Assembly (NCBI GenBank): GCA_034336665.1
Contig: CM067592.1
Span: 51,016,473-51,080,472, forward strand
Length of the DNA: 64,000 bases
Direction of reading: 5' to 3'
Source of the DNA: Luscinia megarhynchos
Taxonomy: Eukaryota; Chordata; Aves; Passeriformes; Turdidae
Of this stretch, positions 1-12,863 are shown piece after piece. The first letter of the stretch is position 1, and the number at the start of each line of letters is the position of its first letter. The position numbers and the translations under genes are program-made. A model generated the notes under the pieces. That model made no database searches, was not told the origin of the DNA, and saw only the letters and a list, made by a program, of their open reading frames with translations.

Positions 1-3000
1 AATTAACCATTTTTACAGCTTGCTATGAAAGGCTTCTGTACACCTGCAGAGTTCTTTGGCTGCTCTTTGGACTAGTGACTCATAATATCTGGTTAAGCAT
101 AAAATGCATTAAATGCACGAGGACTTTTGTTTCAATTGTAGAATCATTACAGAAGCAGAGTAATAATTAGGGACTTAATTAGCCAACAACGATGCTTTAT
201 TCTTCATATAATCATTAAATGCACAATTAACTGTTCTCTCCTTTTTGTTCTCAAATGTAGTATTTCATAAAAAAATAACCTCAAATCCCCCTAAACAACA
301 CAAACTCACATATCAGCCATGATATTTGGGAGCAGTTACACCAACAGAGCAATTTCCCTGCCTCCATGATAGCTCTGCCTCAGGCAAACATTTCAGCTTC
401 CTTCTGCTCCCTGAAGCAGGAAGAATTCTTGAATATTTGGACATGATGGAGCCTATAGCGTCCTTAGAGGTCACTAGGTGGAGGATGACTTCACGTGGCA
501 GCAGATAGCTTTATACCCAGAGATGTGCAGGTAGCAATTAATTACCTACCATCCTTCCTTCCTTTCTGATGAGTTTCATTGAAGCAATGCCACTCCCACT
601 GCTGCTAAACACGAGTTACAATATTGTTTCAAAAATTATCATTGAAATCTGCAGGAAATAAAATATGAGGGCAGAAAGTTGATTGGTTTTTCACTTGCAG
701 ATTCCTACCACGTGGTATCATTTACCCTTCATGAGTTCAGGAAGATACCTTCTATTAGCAGTGGAAAAATATTATAAGTCTTCAGTGTGGCTGAGTGCAG
801 TTTTCCACTCTTGGACTTCACAAAAGTTGTCTACCTTATAAATAAGCATTTTATCTCATGCAGTAGGATCGGGAAAACAATCTAGTTTTGATTGCCCTGA
901 AAAAACCTCTCCGTTATCCAAACCTATCTTTGATTTAAGGGGAGAAGTTTTTCTGCCTGTATTTCATCATGTTTAAGTTCCCAGGCTCTACTTTAAGTTT
1001 TAGACAATTTCTTGGCAGAAATCAACACTTTGCTACATTAAAGACTGCACTAAAGAAAAAATCCCTCCTTTTCTAGTGAAAATTGAAATCCATGTGTGAT
1101 CCCAAATGAGACTCTTTGCATCATGAAGTACTGCAAAGCCTTGCTTCACACAATGCCATTCAGTAATAACAGAGCTATGGATGTCCCTGAAGTTAAGCAG
1201 GAGAACATTGGTGCCAGACCTATGACCAACACGCCTGACACTGAAAACAGCACAAAGGAAAAATGTTGTGCCAAAGATTTGTTCTTAGTTTGGCAAAGAG
1301 ATTGCTTTTGCAACCTGTGGTGATTACAAAACTAGCAAGTGTCTCATTACAACTCTCAAGAGAAATGGAGCAGAAAAGCAGCCTTCAAGGAAATCAAGAA
1401 ATCAAACTGATGTGACAAAAGCTCACTAAACATTACCAGCTATGACAGATCATCCAATTTCTTCCGTGAATTTCATAGCACTGAGTTGTTGAGAAAATCA
1501 AATATATTCCATTTAACTGCTTTGGGACTTCTAGGATTTCCAGCACAGAATGCAGGAATTTCTAGAGAGTGGTAAACAGATAATGTCTTCAATGGAAAAT
1601 TCTTTTTCTCCTATGCATTCTCTACATTCCCAACATCATGAGTCTCAGATTATCAGAATAAACTTTGTTCCCTTTCTAAATGACACAAAAGCCAAATGGA
1701 CTTTTTAGCTCTAAGTATGAGGTTTTTTGTGCATCACCATGAGAAATTCCATGATATCGTGATAGAACCAGTCATATAACTCTTTGACTAGGAGAAGACA
1801 ACCGCAATTGCTCAAATTATCTCAGTTCAACTTTGTTATTTTTATTCATGGCTCAAAATAGGCTGTGATGATGCAGAAAGATCGTGCTTAAAGATCTTCT
1901 CTCCAGTGTTCCTATCACAGTATGTAACTCCAACGCTTTAATTTATACCAGCTCTATTTCCAAGGAGAATTTTCTGCTCTCCTGCTATGTATAATATACA
2001 TATTGTATAAATGATATAAATCAGAAAAGAAGATGGGGGAGGATGGGAAAAATAATTACCATGAGTCAAAAACTGGAGTGCTTTGACTGAATTTATTAGT
2101 GTGTTGTTTAAAATATTTGGTTTAGCACTGGAGTCAGCGCCTTGCTGGTTTTGCATCAACTTGGGAAATCTCAGCCTAAAGATGAGTTTATTAAAACCAT
2201 ATTGCAGTGGTACAGAATAGAAAAATACCATGGCAAAATAATAGTCAGAGCCAAAATTACTTTATATAAGTATAATGTGCTGACTGGCCCCTCACAAATT
2301 TGTAATGACATTTAATTCCTGTCTTCTTTCTGCCTATGGAGGAGCACAGATTAATTAGTGACTTAGGCACCACCCAGACCTGCATTTCTATTTCTCCTGA
2401 TTTCTAGTGTCAACACTAGATAAGAGAGGTGGAAATTGCTTTTGAGATTGTAGTCCTGTTCCCTGATGGTGTGTATAACAAATGCACAATCATATCTATA
2501 AAAAGGAGTCACATTTTACTGCAAAAAACGTCTTTTGACAGAACTTAGTCATGACAATGTAGCAGTCTAGGGAGGCTATGAAAGTTAGCCAAGCCTCTTA
2601 GAACAGAGACTTAGAATAAGACTTTACAACACTTTGAAAGCAAAAATAAATCTTTATTTTCAGAATACTGAAATACAACTTGTCTCATTTTAGCACAAGT
2701 TTATTTTGCTTAATGTATTTGCATTGTAATATAATAATTTTCTACAAATTTTTTTTAAATATAATTTCTTCCCAGACTTCAGAGTAATGGATTAATTCCT
2801 GGATGCTTGATACCACTGCAAATTTCCTAGGACAGACAGCAACAACCTTGGCATTGCTTTTACTGGCATTTGGGTAAATTAACTGTGTAATGAGTCCTTG
2901 GTTGTCCTTAACCAAAACTTTGCTGGACAGGTTCATTTACAATGCTCAAACAGAATGACCTTCCAATCTGGCTCAGGGGCCCCTAGATTGCTATAAATGT

Positions 3001-4461
3001 GACCTGACATTTCCCTATGGGTGAAAAATGAGATTATGGCAAAGAATACAACAACATAATTCTATTTCAGGGTCTAAGTGAAAGTGGTGGTCGAACAGAT
3101 TAAGATGTAAAATTCCTTTGTAGAATTAAATTATTTATAATATGATGCATACTCCTTGTTTTATCTGTCATGTAATACAATTATTTCATACAGTACAGCA
3201 GCTGCACTCATTGGTGCTGCTGACAAAACAAAAATAGTATCATTGCCAAGAAGGGGGTCAAGAACTTTGAAGGGCAGTTACTCTGACTTCTAAAGTTTCA
3301 TCTTTAAAATAAAAACACTTGCGAATTTTGCTGGTTTTTATACTGGTATTTGGCTACTAAGAAGTTTTTTCACCTATAATGCTAATCAAAATCACCCAAT
3401 TTTTACAAGTTTTTTAATAGTATTGATATATTAAATTGCTACATGTTATCATGCTCCCCTCAGATTGTCAGCTGCCTTATCTCAGTTTTTAATACCTCAC
3501 AATTTTTTACCCACAACCAACTAGAGGTCCCAAACAGACTAGGTGCAATTGTTTAAAAGCCTAAACATTTCAAAATAATTCTCATTCAGTAGTTAAAATG
3601 CCTAAAAGCCATCAATTAAGTCAGTTAATCTGTAGGATCAAAATCAGAAGTAGTTGCACAAACATATTTTAAATGCTTTGATTTATTTTAGTGTAACTGT
3701 TAAGATTCGTTTAATATTAGAACTTTTAGGTAACTTCTTCAACTACTCAATTCTCCTGGAAAGTTATACCACACACTTGATCAGACCACGCTTGAAATGC
3801 ATGCTGAGATCATAGCAATTAATGCACGAAAATTTATTTATAATGGAAATTTTCAATTTCAACCTTCAGTTATATAATGCTATTTTAGTGTTAAAGTTTC
3901 TATTTGTGAAGTTTGAGCTTTTGCAAAGCTTCTTTACAAGAAAGCAGAAATGGAAAAAAAAAAAAGTTAATCAAGAGGAAATTATATTGATTTCCAGAAA
4001 GTCACATTTTATTCTGGCAATTCAGTATAAAAACAGAGAAAAGCCTGATAACTGTATTCTACTTAATAGCTGTGCTGTGTAGGTCTCTCAGTGAAGTAAT
4101 GCACACACAGAAACAAAAAAACAACTAGAAACATAAGTCCTGTAAATGTTGTGAAATAAGGCACATTAACAGGCCATTTTTATCAGCCCAGCAGTGTTTA
4201 TTAATTAATGTACTACTCACATAGAATTTCTGCAATTCCTACAATAAACTCATCTAAGAAAATTAAGTTTTTCTCTCCTATACCCTGGAATATTTTGAAT
4301 TTAAAATTATTTATTTAATGGAGCACCTCCACGTTATAGTTGTGGCCCAGATATTGTCTTTCTTTGTATTATTTTAATAAAATGGGCAAATAGTTTCAAA
4401 CTCTGAAAAAAAAAGAATTCTGATCAATGTTTGTTTAATTTCAGCTAGGCACATAAAATTC
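1..4461. other. Unique AT-rich non-coding DNA
   Basis: No gene or recognisable transposon is seen here. The short open frames on both strands (the longest 97 codons, at 1938-2231 on the minus strand) show no domain, signal peptide or family resemblance and look random for AT-rich DNA. Homeodomain-like TAAT motifs cluster near 160-260 and 2270-2400, and these blocks lack repeat signatures. That pattern fits vertebrate non-coding sequence that may include conserved elements, but conservation cannot be judged from one sequence. Confidence 0.6.
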
Positions 4462-4573
4462 TGTGTTCTAATATAAAATGTTACATCTGTATTTGGTCAA
4501 CACTTCTGCCAAGACCTTGTGTTCTAATCTAAATTGTTACATCTGTATTTGATCAACATTTCTGCCAAGACCT
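4462..4573. repeat. 56-bp tandem duplication, two copies
   Basis: Two head-to-tail copies, 4462-4517 and 4518-4573, agree at 52 of 56 positions by eye. The first few bases of a third unit are not continued. The four differences mean the duplication is not brand new. The unit is AT-rich, has no coding potential, and is not a standard microsatellite. It probably arose by replication slippage or unequal exchange. Confidence 0.9.
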
Positions 4574-4576
4574 TGT

Positions 4577-6424
4577 AGTAACTCTGTAAACATTATCTAT
4601 CCTTGTGCAATGAATTTTCAAAAAAACCTTTTTTTCTAGTTTCATGCCTTTTTAACCTACTGCCAAATTGTATTTTTCCATCAGTTTTTGGACCTGCCAA
4701 ATTGTTAATTTTCTTAAGATTATACTTAGTAAATTGTCCGAGGTAGCAGATTTTCTTAGTGAGAGTTCAGTTTTCAAATCCACTAGAAGATGCTCCTGTC
4801 TGTATCATGATCACACAAAACTTCTCCTAATTCCCACTTCATATCTTTATGGCAGGAGACTGACTCTTCCTGCATGGCACCAAACACTGAGTAGCAAAAG
4901 CTCTGCATTTTATGGGGACTGCTCAGCAAACTTGTCATAACATTCCAGAGATTCCCGATGTGAAGTATACTGTTAAAAGCAAAACGCCAAAGGACCATTT
5001 GAAAAATGGAAAATTATATTATTTATCACCATGACTCAGAATCTTAGATATTTTAGATAGGTCCTTAGTCTATCTAGACAAGTTAATACTGGTGTAGGTT
5101 AGTAGGTCACCTGTGTACATAAAACATGTTTGTGAGGTTACACAGCACTAAACATTTTTCTCTTCCCTTTTTCTAGTTGTAAAACACTGCCTGTAACATG
5201 CCTTCAGTGCCACACTATTCGGAAAGGTGAAGGCAACACCAAATATTTCAGATCCTTCACTTCATGCTCCACAGGCCCCCCACCTCGTGAAAAACCCAAA
5301 CCCTCACACAGAGAAATAGTGCTGAGCTGCCTAGGAGCAGAGGGACATTGTTATTTCATGGTCAATAAGCTCTGTATCTCAACGAATGTCTTTCTTAAAG
5401 CTGTCTGTTATCTTGAGTTCAGACTTCAGAATCCTTCTATTGATACCAGACCTCGTTTTCTGCCTAACATTAGCCTGATATGAACACAGCATACGTAGGA
5501 TTTTGGGAAAAGCTTTTGGAATGTTATTAAGTACATGAAAATCATTCAGTTGCCTAGATGATTTTTTTATAAGTAAATCTGCATCATTTGTCCCTAAAAT
5601 AACAGCATTTAGCCGTCTGTTATTGGAAGGTTTCTTAGTGACTTCATTGTACCCTAAAGAAAGAATTTTTTGTTTTAAAGGAAAATCGTGTTAAACATGT
5701 AAAAAGCAAAAGGAAAACCAAGGAATAAAGTATTCTCAGTGCCTTTAGAACTTAAAACACAAAACAAACAAGCAAACAACGCCCAAATCCTTTAAGCAGA
5801 CAGAACAAAACCACCAGGAACTATTTGTATCATAACTGTACTGTATTCCAGTATATGGTTCCCACAGAGATTTGGCCAAGTGGAAAAGAAAGGGGAAAAT
5901 CTTTGACCTTCATTTCAATATTTTCAAATCTATAGGATACCTCAGTTGGCTATAGCACATCTAAATCACATTTTTAAGGAGAACCTGAATTAATTGAAAG
6001 CAACTTAACTAAAACTGGGCTTTTTTTATAGTGGACAGAAACGCAAGGAGTGCATGTCCTAGAGCAAATTATCACATTGCACTATCTCAATTTCAGCTGT
6101 ATATTCAAAGACAGCACAAAGCCAGAACACTAATAAGGCACTAGAACATTTAAGGAGTGCTGGTAGAATATAGAGTCCCTGGATTAGTGTTGTTTTTCTT
6201 TATTTTCCTTTTCATCCAATTAGCAGGAAACATAGCGGTTTTACAATTATACCAGTCACCTGCTTCATACATATCTGTATCTGGTTTCTTTATGACACAA
6301 GATAACCTACTTTGGATAGGGTAAGTACTACTGAAATTAGAAGAAATATTGTATCAAAGCAGGTTCATCTTCAGCAGATGTATATGAATATTCAGTTTTT
6401 GGAAAGACATACACAATTCCTTAT
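4577..6424. other. Unique AT-rich non-coding DNA
   Basis: No gene, RNA gene or clear transposon is seen. Open frames at 4668-4940 (+) and 4783-4998 (-) overlap in opposite directions and have no recognisable features. The right end runs directly into the start of the ERVL-type LTR at 6425. Confidence 0.55.
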
Positions 6425-7350
6425 TGTTGCGGTTTAACATAGATTGGTTTTCAATTAAAAAGAAATCCAGAAGTTACTAAGTGATTCTCTGTAAGGACTT
6501 TTAACAGACACATAAAGAAAACAACATGGAGACACGGAGATCAGTGAAGGAGCCAAATCCCAGATGGGAGGAGAATGAGAAGATGCCTTAGTCTTGGCTT
6601 GAAATTTTCCTGTGAGGCTATGGTGAAGATATAAATGACACATCAGACTCTTTTTTTTCTTTATTCCCTGTAACTCATGGAATGGTTTCGGGGGATGTAA
6701 CATTCTAACCACAGCTACCAGCAGAGACACCGTGTTGAAGCAAGCAGATGTTGCAGTAGCAGTGATCCAGCGAGAAACTTGAACAGAGAAAAGAGAGTGG
6801 TGAAAAACCTTGCCCCAGGAATAGAAGACGAAAACCTCTGTTCCCAGAGATGAAAGAGGAGAACTTTTGTACAGCTCATCCTTAAAATCGCATCCCAATA
6901 TGCTGAGATGACCCGTGGTGGTAGCTGGTAATTTGGAACACTACCAAACTGCGGGAGAGACTTCATGATTGCAGATTTCTGGGCGGTAGATATCTGTGAA
7001 AATTAAAACCGTGAGGTAACTGTTTCTTGTGGAACAGTCTCCGTGACATTGCATTCTCAGTGAACTGAAGGAAGATTATTTTAGGAGTGGTAAACTGACT
7101 GAAAATACCAAATTTTGTCTATTTACCTTGTCAATGTGAAAAGAAAGAGGAGTGGGAGGAGGAGAGCTGTTCCTAAGGTTTATTTCTATTTCTTATTATT
7201 TTTCTTTTAGTTATGTTAATAAAATTTTCTTTATATTCTTAAAAGTTTTGACCCTGCTTTGCTTTCCTCCTAATCCTTCTCTCGCAGCAGAAAATGAGTA
7301 AATAATTCCAGTGGGTGCACTGGTGTTTGGCCAGCACTAGACTCACTACA
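6425..7350 (+). mobile_element. Endogenous retrovirus LTR, avian ERVL type, probably solo
   Basis: The left edge begins TGTTGCGGTTTAAC, the usual opening of avian ERVL-class LTRs. The right edge resembles the end of that class: a GCAGCAGAAAATGAG block, then a stretch around GGCCAGCACTAGACTCAC, ending in ACA at 7350. An AATAAA polyadenylation signal lies at 7218-7223, in the expected place before the U5-like end. The flanks are CTTAT (6420-6424) and CTCAT (7351-7355), a 4-of-5 match, consistent with the 5-bp target duplication typical of ERVL. At 926 bp it is long but acceptable for the class. No internal gag or pol sequence adjoins it, so it is probably a solo LTR left by recombination. The 147-codon open frame on the minus strand inside it (6455-6898) is incidental. 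Confidence 0.75.
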
Positions 7351-9529
7351 CTCATAAAAATTGTTGCTCCTGTTGGAAAGGCAACTAAACTTCGGAACCA
7401 AATCATTGAGAACTGCACTTTCCAAAATTAAATCCAGCATTGATTTTAGCTCATTGTGTGAAGAAAAGCCCAGCATCATGTACACATTTTTGTTGTGGTT
7501 TAATTGCTGCTATGCTATTGCTGCTTTGAGTGGCAACAATTTACAGAATTAACCCAGGGCTCTAATCACTGTCACCACTCATCCAGTACCAGAAGGGAAC
7601 AAGTGGCCCTCAAAGTCCTCAAGGAGCCCAAAAGGTACTGTCAGAGTCGTGATGCCAAAGTTATGCTAAACCAGTGCCAGATAACAGTGGAAAGGCAGTA
7701 ATCACCCCTGTGAATTAAAAGGTGCATAGAAATCATCACTGCAGAGCGTGGGATAGGCTGTAATGAAACAGTTCATGCTGAGAAAATACAGCTGAGAAAC
7801 TCCAGCAAAATGATTGTGGCATTTTGTTGTGAAAATTTTTCTCATATGCAGGTGGAAGTATTTGCAATGTGACTGTGTTCTCTGATGCTGGCTGGACTCC
7901 TGCTGCAAGGTTTCAGTTCTCTAGCAGAAGTTAATTTAGGGTGATGGAACACAGTGCATGTAGATGTTTTGCTTAGCCTTCTATTTTTAAAAACCTTCTT
8001 AAAGCCTTGCGATTGAAACTATTAAATTAAATTATCCAATCTCCCAAAATTCTCCACTTCCAAGTAATAAGGTATTAAACTTCAAAAGTTTTTATGCATG
8101 TCTGTAGTCAGTCTAAATAATGACATTGTACACAATTTTCCACTCTGATTGAAATTAGCACAAAATTTTAAAAATGGGTTTAGTATTAAAGCTGTGGGCC
8201 AGCTCCATGTTTTACTGTGGGCTGTCATTTGTAAGGGCTAAATAGTCTTTAGCACAGTGACAGAATAATAATTAAATTAGATTGCCTTCTTAAATTATAG
8301 CAGAAGAGGAAGAGCCATAGCATCATTTTGCTTCATCACTTCTTTACCTTAGCAAAAGTCAATTTCAACTAATTTTCATGGTTTTCTTTTTACTTTAGGT
8401 CAACAAACTCATGGATTTAAAACAAATCCAGAGCAGTTAATTAACATTTGCTAATTGAATAAGAAGTTACTAAAAAATAATCTTTGGTGAATAACCAATA
8501 CAGTTCTGTAGAATTTGGGGCTTGCAAGACTCATATTATATAAATAGAAATTCTTGCTAGAAATGTGATTATAATTTAATAAGTAAAGCGGCTAGCTTAA
8601 AATTTTTAGTTGTTTTGATTCAAAGAATTTTATAAAGGTAAAGTTTTACAATGAGCAGAGTCTGTCCTACAAATGCATCTTGATGATCTGTAAAAAGCTG
8701 TAAAAAGTTTAAATTTAAAAGTTTAGATTACACAAGGTAGTTGAACTCTAACAACAAGAGATAAAATCAATAGAAACAGGTCTTTTTGTAAGGTAATAAA
8801 TATAATTATCAGAATTTTAAAAATTCTATACACTAATAAGGATAGAAAAAGTCAAAAAACATAGTAAGATTTTTGCAGTTCCTGCTTCAGACAAGTGGGA
8901 AAGAAAAATTCAAAAGTCCAAGGTATTGCAGTTATTTTTTATGAACTAGTGTGTATGTAATCAGAAATCTACAAAATTCATCATAGGTTTTTATCATCTT
9001 CTTTCAAAACTCCTTCAAAATATTCACAGAAATTACCACTAAACATGTTAAGGAGTGTAATAAGTATTTATAAATTATTAAATATGGATAAAATTTTAAT
9101 CCATTGGAAAATAATTTATAATGGAAATGTCTTTATATCATGCTTTGTGTCAGGAAAAGATTTTATCTAGTCTCAGACATTCATTCTGTAGCTGTGATTT
9201 GGTGCCAAGGTAAGTACAAATGCTAAAGACAAAGGCATATTTTACTCCTTGGGCTAATGCTCCCCCAAGTCTCCTTGCCAACAGGTACATCTGTACTTAC
9301 AGCTTACTAGCTCTTTTTCTTTTCACTTCAACAGTTCCATGGAAAGTTGCTGCTGCTGTTGTGAGTGGCTGCATGGTTTTGATCTGCTGGCAAGGGTTAA
9401 AGCACCACAGCTTCAAAGAATCTCTTCCGAAATTAACACCAAGTCGCTGAATTATTGCTCACAGGTAGCACAAGTACCCTATTATGGCTTAACTCAGGCT
9501 CCTGACAGGAAGAGCTGAACTAAAACTTT
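7351..9529. other. Unique AT-rich non-coding DNA
   Basis: No gene is supported. At 7491 the bases TGTTGTGGTTTAA closely resemble the opening of the LTR at 6425, but what follows does not continue the match. The 8260-8480 stretch is rich in TAAT and TTAATTAA motifs, lacks repeat signatures, and could be a conserved non-coding element. The open frame at 9220-9450 shows no domain. Confidence 0.5.
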
Positions 9530-10060
9530 ATTGCAAAACAGGGGAAGAATACCTTGTAAGTATTCTGATAAATTTCCGCTACGCCTTAGATACTTGGTGG
9601 ACGCTTCTTCTGACACATATCACATCCTTATCAGAAGCAAACTATCTCTACGTGACTGAAACTACATGCATGTGACTGTGGAAGGTGCAGAAATCCTCAC
9701 AGGGCCTCCTTGGAAAATCATCCCTTAGATAAGAAATTGCTTCCTTGGAATGACTAATGCTAGAAATATCTCACCCTTTTCTGCAGACCCCCGTGGTGTT
9801 CTCTGTTTGTGCTTTAATTGGTCCTCTTTCAATTCTGTAAGTAATTGGTCAGTTTTCACCTAAAATCTTTAAGTTGTTGGATAGTTTACAATCCTTGATA
9901 TCATTGGTTCATTTTCAAAGGCATCCTAACCCTATAAAAGCTTCTTTAACATCTTTTGTACTCCGACAGCTGCCCAGACCCCTTTGCAGAAATAAAGCTC
10001 TCTGCGGAACCTCTGTGCAGTTTTCTCAGTCTCTTCTTCTCTGCTGGCTAAGAAGGTCCT
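9530..10060 (+). mobile_element. Retroviral LTR, class uncertain, solo
   Basis: The stretch has the order of signals expected in an LTR. Several inverted CCAAT boxes (ATTGG) lie between about 9815 and 9905, a TATA box CCTATAAAAG at 9931-9940, and a polyadenylation signal AATAAAG at 9991-9997. A pyrimidine-rich U5-like end runs to about 10050. The TATA-to-AATAAA spacing of roughly 60 bp suits a short R region. It resembles beta-type (ERVK-like) LTRs of songbirds, but that is recalled resemblance, not an alignment. Neither edge is firm: no convincing target duplication was found, so the coordinates are approximate. No primer-binding site or internal gene follows, which suggests a solo LTR. Confidence 0.5.
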
Positions 10061-12844
10061 GCAAGAGAGGATGAAACACACAAAAGAGCTGATAGCCTAA
10101 GCCTTAGGCGTTGCTTGCATCCAAAAACCTTGTGGCTGAAGTCTGCCTGAAGCAGCCAGGAGAAGCTGCTCCATACAGAACGTTTTATCCGGGCTTCTTG
10201 TGGCAGCCAGGGGCAAAACCCAAGCCCCTGCAGGTACAGCAAGCATTGCAAGGGGGGAAAGAAAGGAGTGAAGTCAAGCTGAACTACTTCTCTAATAGAT
10301 TTCCAAAAGTAAACTAAAGAGTCAAAAAAAGTCAGAGGTACAGAGGTACAGGCGTTTTAAAACAATCCTGCCTTATCTTCCCCTCATTTTTTTCAATCTG
10401 CTATGTGGCAATAGTAAGAGGAAAAGAATTTCCTTCTTTTAAACAGAGCAACATACCTAATAAGTGGAAGAAATATTAAGGGGAGAAAACAGTGTGTTTT
10501 ACCTGACACTCTGACTGAGTGTAAGGAAAATAACTGCATATAGACAAAACCTTTCCCCAAATTGGGCATGTTAAAAACCAGGAAGCAGAGACTGCAGTTA
10601 CATGGCACTTATGAGAATTTGGCCTGAAGGACTGCACACCCACCTCCACTTGAAGCCTAAATTCACTTCCACTGAGAAGTCCAGTGCTTCCCAGTTCTGA
10701 TACACCTCTCCTCTCAAGCAAGCTTCTGCTCCTGCTCATCACCCTGCCTTTCTTTTTCTTTTTTTAAATGCAGCAGCATTCAAGCAATTTTTCTTCCTGC
10801 TGTGGTGTTTTGGATCATTAATATAAGTCTCTGTGGACACACTGTTTAGAACAAATGCTTCAGCTACATATTTACAAGATGCTTACATTTTTTTCAGCTA
10901 AAACTGTTTCCTCTGCTCTCTTTCCTGCCTCAGAGGAACTATCAGTCAGACAAGAGTTCATTTTTGCATACAAATTATTAACAAGGTGTAGTGGCATTAG
11001 GCAGACCATTTGCCAAGTAGTTAAATAACCTACCTCAGAAAACATGGGGAAAAATAAAGTGAGAGTTTCCAGATGGTACAAATTTTTACTTTAGTCATTA
11101 AAATTAAAAGGCATATTAGGAAAATGTGTGCATGCAAATTTAGTGCATTCATTTAAATTACTAGTCAGATGTAATTTAGCCAGGATATATTGAAAGCATC
11201 ATCTTGTGTTTCAACCAAAGACGAGTGTCACTAGCCTAAAACTTCTTTCTCAAAAGAAGTGTTTTGTATGAGTCTCCTCTAGCAAAGACAGTCAAACAGT
11301 CTGACTGAACAACACAAAGTTGGGAGCAAATTTTCTTTCTTTCTGAAATTCAACCACTTTAACACCTTTCAAATCAGACACTTTGTTAGTCTCGAACATA
11401 AAAATCATTAGCCACCTAGGAAATCCAGATAAGGAAATAAATAATTAAGGATTACTTTATATTTCTTGCTGTGGTTGTCTTTACCTCTGACTCTACTGTG
11501 AAACTGAGAAACGAGTTTGTCGCCTTTACAAAAAGACTGCAACAAACACTGGCATGATGTATTTTCCCAAGTGCTCAGCTGTATTTGTACCCTAATGGGC
11601 GATTTTCAAATTAAAGAATTGTGTTAAATCTCTGTGTGATTGGCGAACTTATTTTCAGAGGGATGTAACTTCTGTACAGCACAGCTGAATGGAAATAGCC
11701 AAAGGTATGCTGTGTCCAGGAACTGCCCTTTGGCCAATGCAAAGCAAACTCGTGGCTATGAAGGTTTCCCAGAAAAGAGGAACTGTATGTGCTGCACAGG
11801 TGAGCAGATAAGGCAGGCAGGATGTCCGAAGGCTGAGTCTTGAATGCAACATGACCAAGAAAATTCCCAGGTGTCTTGAGAGCCCTGAGCCAGCTCCTGA
11901 AGAGGCAAATGTAAATACAGACAACTCTTGTGTGGTACTGAGGGACTTGCCTTTTCCCTGCTGAACAAAGGCAGCCCCCTGATCTCCACAAAATATTCTG
12001 TATGTTTCATTTCCTGATCTCTAAATCTGTCATCACTGTAGCCCCTGACACTAGGCATCAGGATGATCAGTAATCATTATGAAAAACTTACGAGCTCTTT
12101 CTTTGTTTTTAGTGTTTAAAACTGTGTGGTAAAGGAAATACATTTTCAAAGTCCCCTGTTCCACTTCTTGCATCTGCAAATACTGCAGGAAAAGTAATTA
12201 TTGTGAAATTCCTCTCAAAAGGCATAACCTGGTTTAGTGTCAGGGACCTTTCAGTGGATTTTCTGTGCTCACAGACCTGAAAACCTACTGGCTACTCTGT
12301 CAGTATTTGTACTAGAGGCAACTTTTAAAAGTCTTGGTTTTGCAGATTTAAATGTCCCTTGGATTTAGTTTAAGTTCTTAACACCGGGATGTCTAGTGCA
12401 TTCATTTTTACAAATTACTGCCCGTTCATGCTATTGAGAATTAGCATATACAGTAGATATGATTACCAAGCCAGAAGCTAGAAACCTAAACATTATCCTA
12501 GCTCTCCCATGATTTACTGTGTGATTCTTGGACTATCTTTTCATCTTCCCAAACTTCTGTTTCCTTTATTATCACTGCAATTATTTAGAATGTAATATCT
12601 CACATGGCAAACACACTCTCTCATGCCCTTAGTAGAAGGAAATATGACCTGAAGTGCAACACTTAATACAGATTATTTAAACTGTACCCATGCTGATGTA
12701 AACAGGAAAAGGTCACATAAATATTTCTCTTTTAACAAAAACAAGTGTAGCATTTCTTGCTCATTCCAGTAATTTCTTGCTTATTCCAATAATTTAGTAA
12801 ATTATTGCTGAATGTAGTCAAGAGTACAAGGAGAAATGCTTTTT
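10061..12844. other. Unique non-coding DNA; includes a small 20-bp tandem duplication
   Basis: No gene is supported. Overlapping open frames of up to 126 codons at 11611-12058, mostly on the minus strand, compete with each other and carry no recognisable motif. A 20-bp unit is repeated in tandem at 12752-12771 and 12772-12791 with three differences. The stretch just right of the LTR (10061-10320) is slightly GC-richer and could be a remnant of retroviral internal sequence, but no motif confirms this. Confidence 0.45.
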
Positions 12845-12863
12845 ATTTGCATATCATGCAAAT
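12845..12863. promoter_or_regulatory. Palindromic pair of octamer (POU-factor) motifs
   Basis: ATTTGCAT (12845-12852) and its reverse complement ATGCAAAT (12856-12863) face each other across three bases. ATGCAAAT is the classic octamer bound by POU-domain factors such as Oct1 and Oct2. Two copies in inverted orientation could seat a dimer. The block lies in unique DNA followed by more AT-rich homeodomain-like motifs. Function is inferred; a perfect inverted octamer pair can also occur by chance in AT-rich DNA. Confidence 0.35.

Noticed and set aside
6455..6898. 147-codon minus-strand open frame
   Set aside because: Lies entirely within the ERVL-type LTR and is antisense to it.
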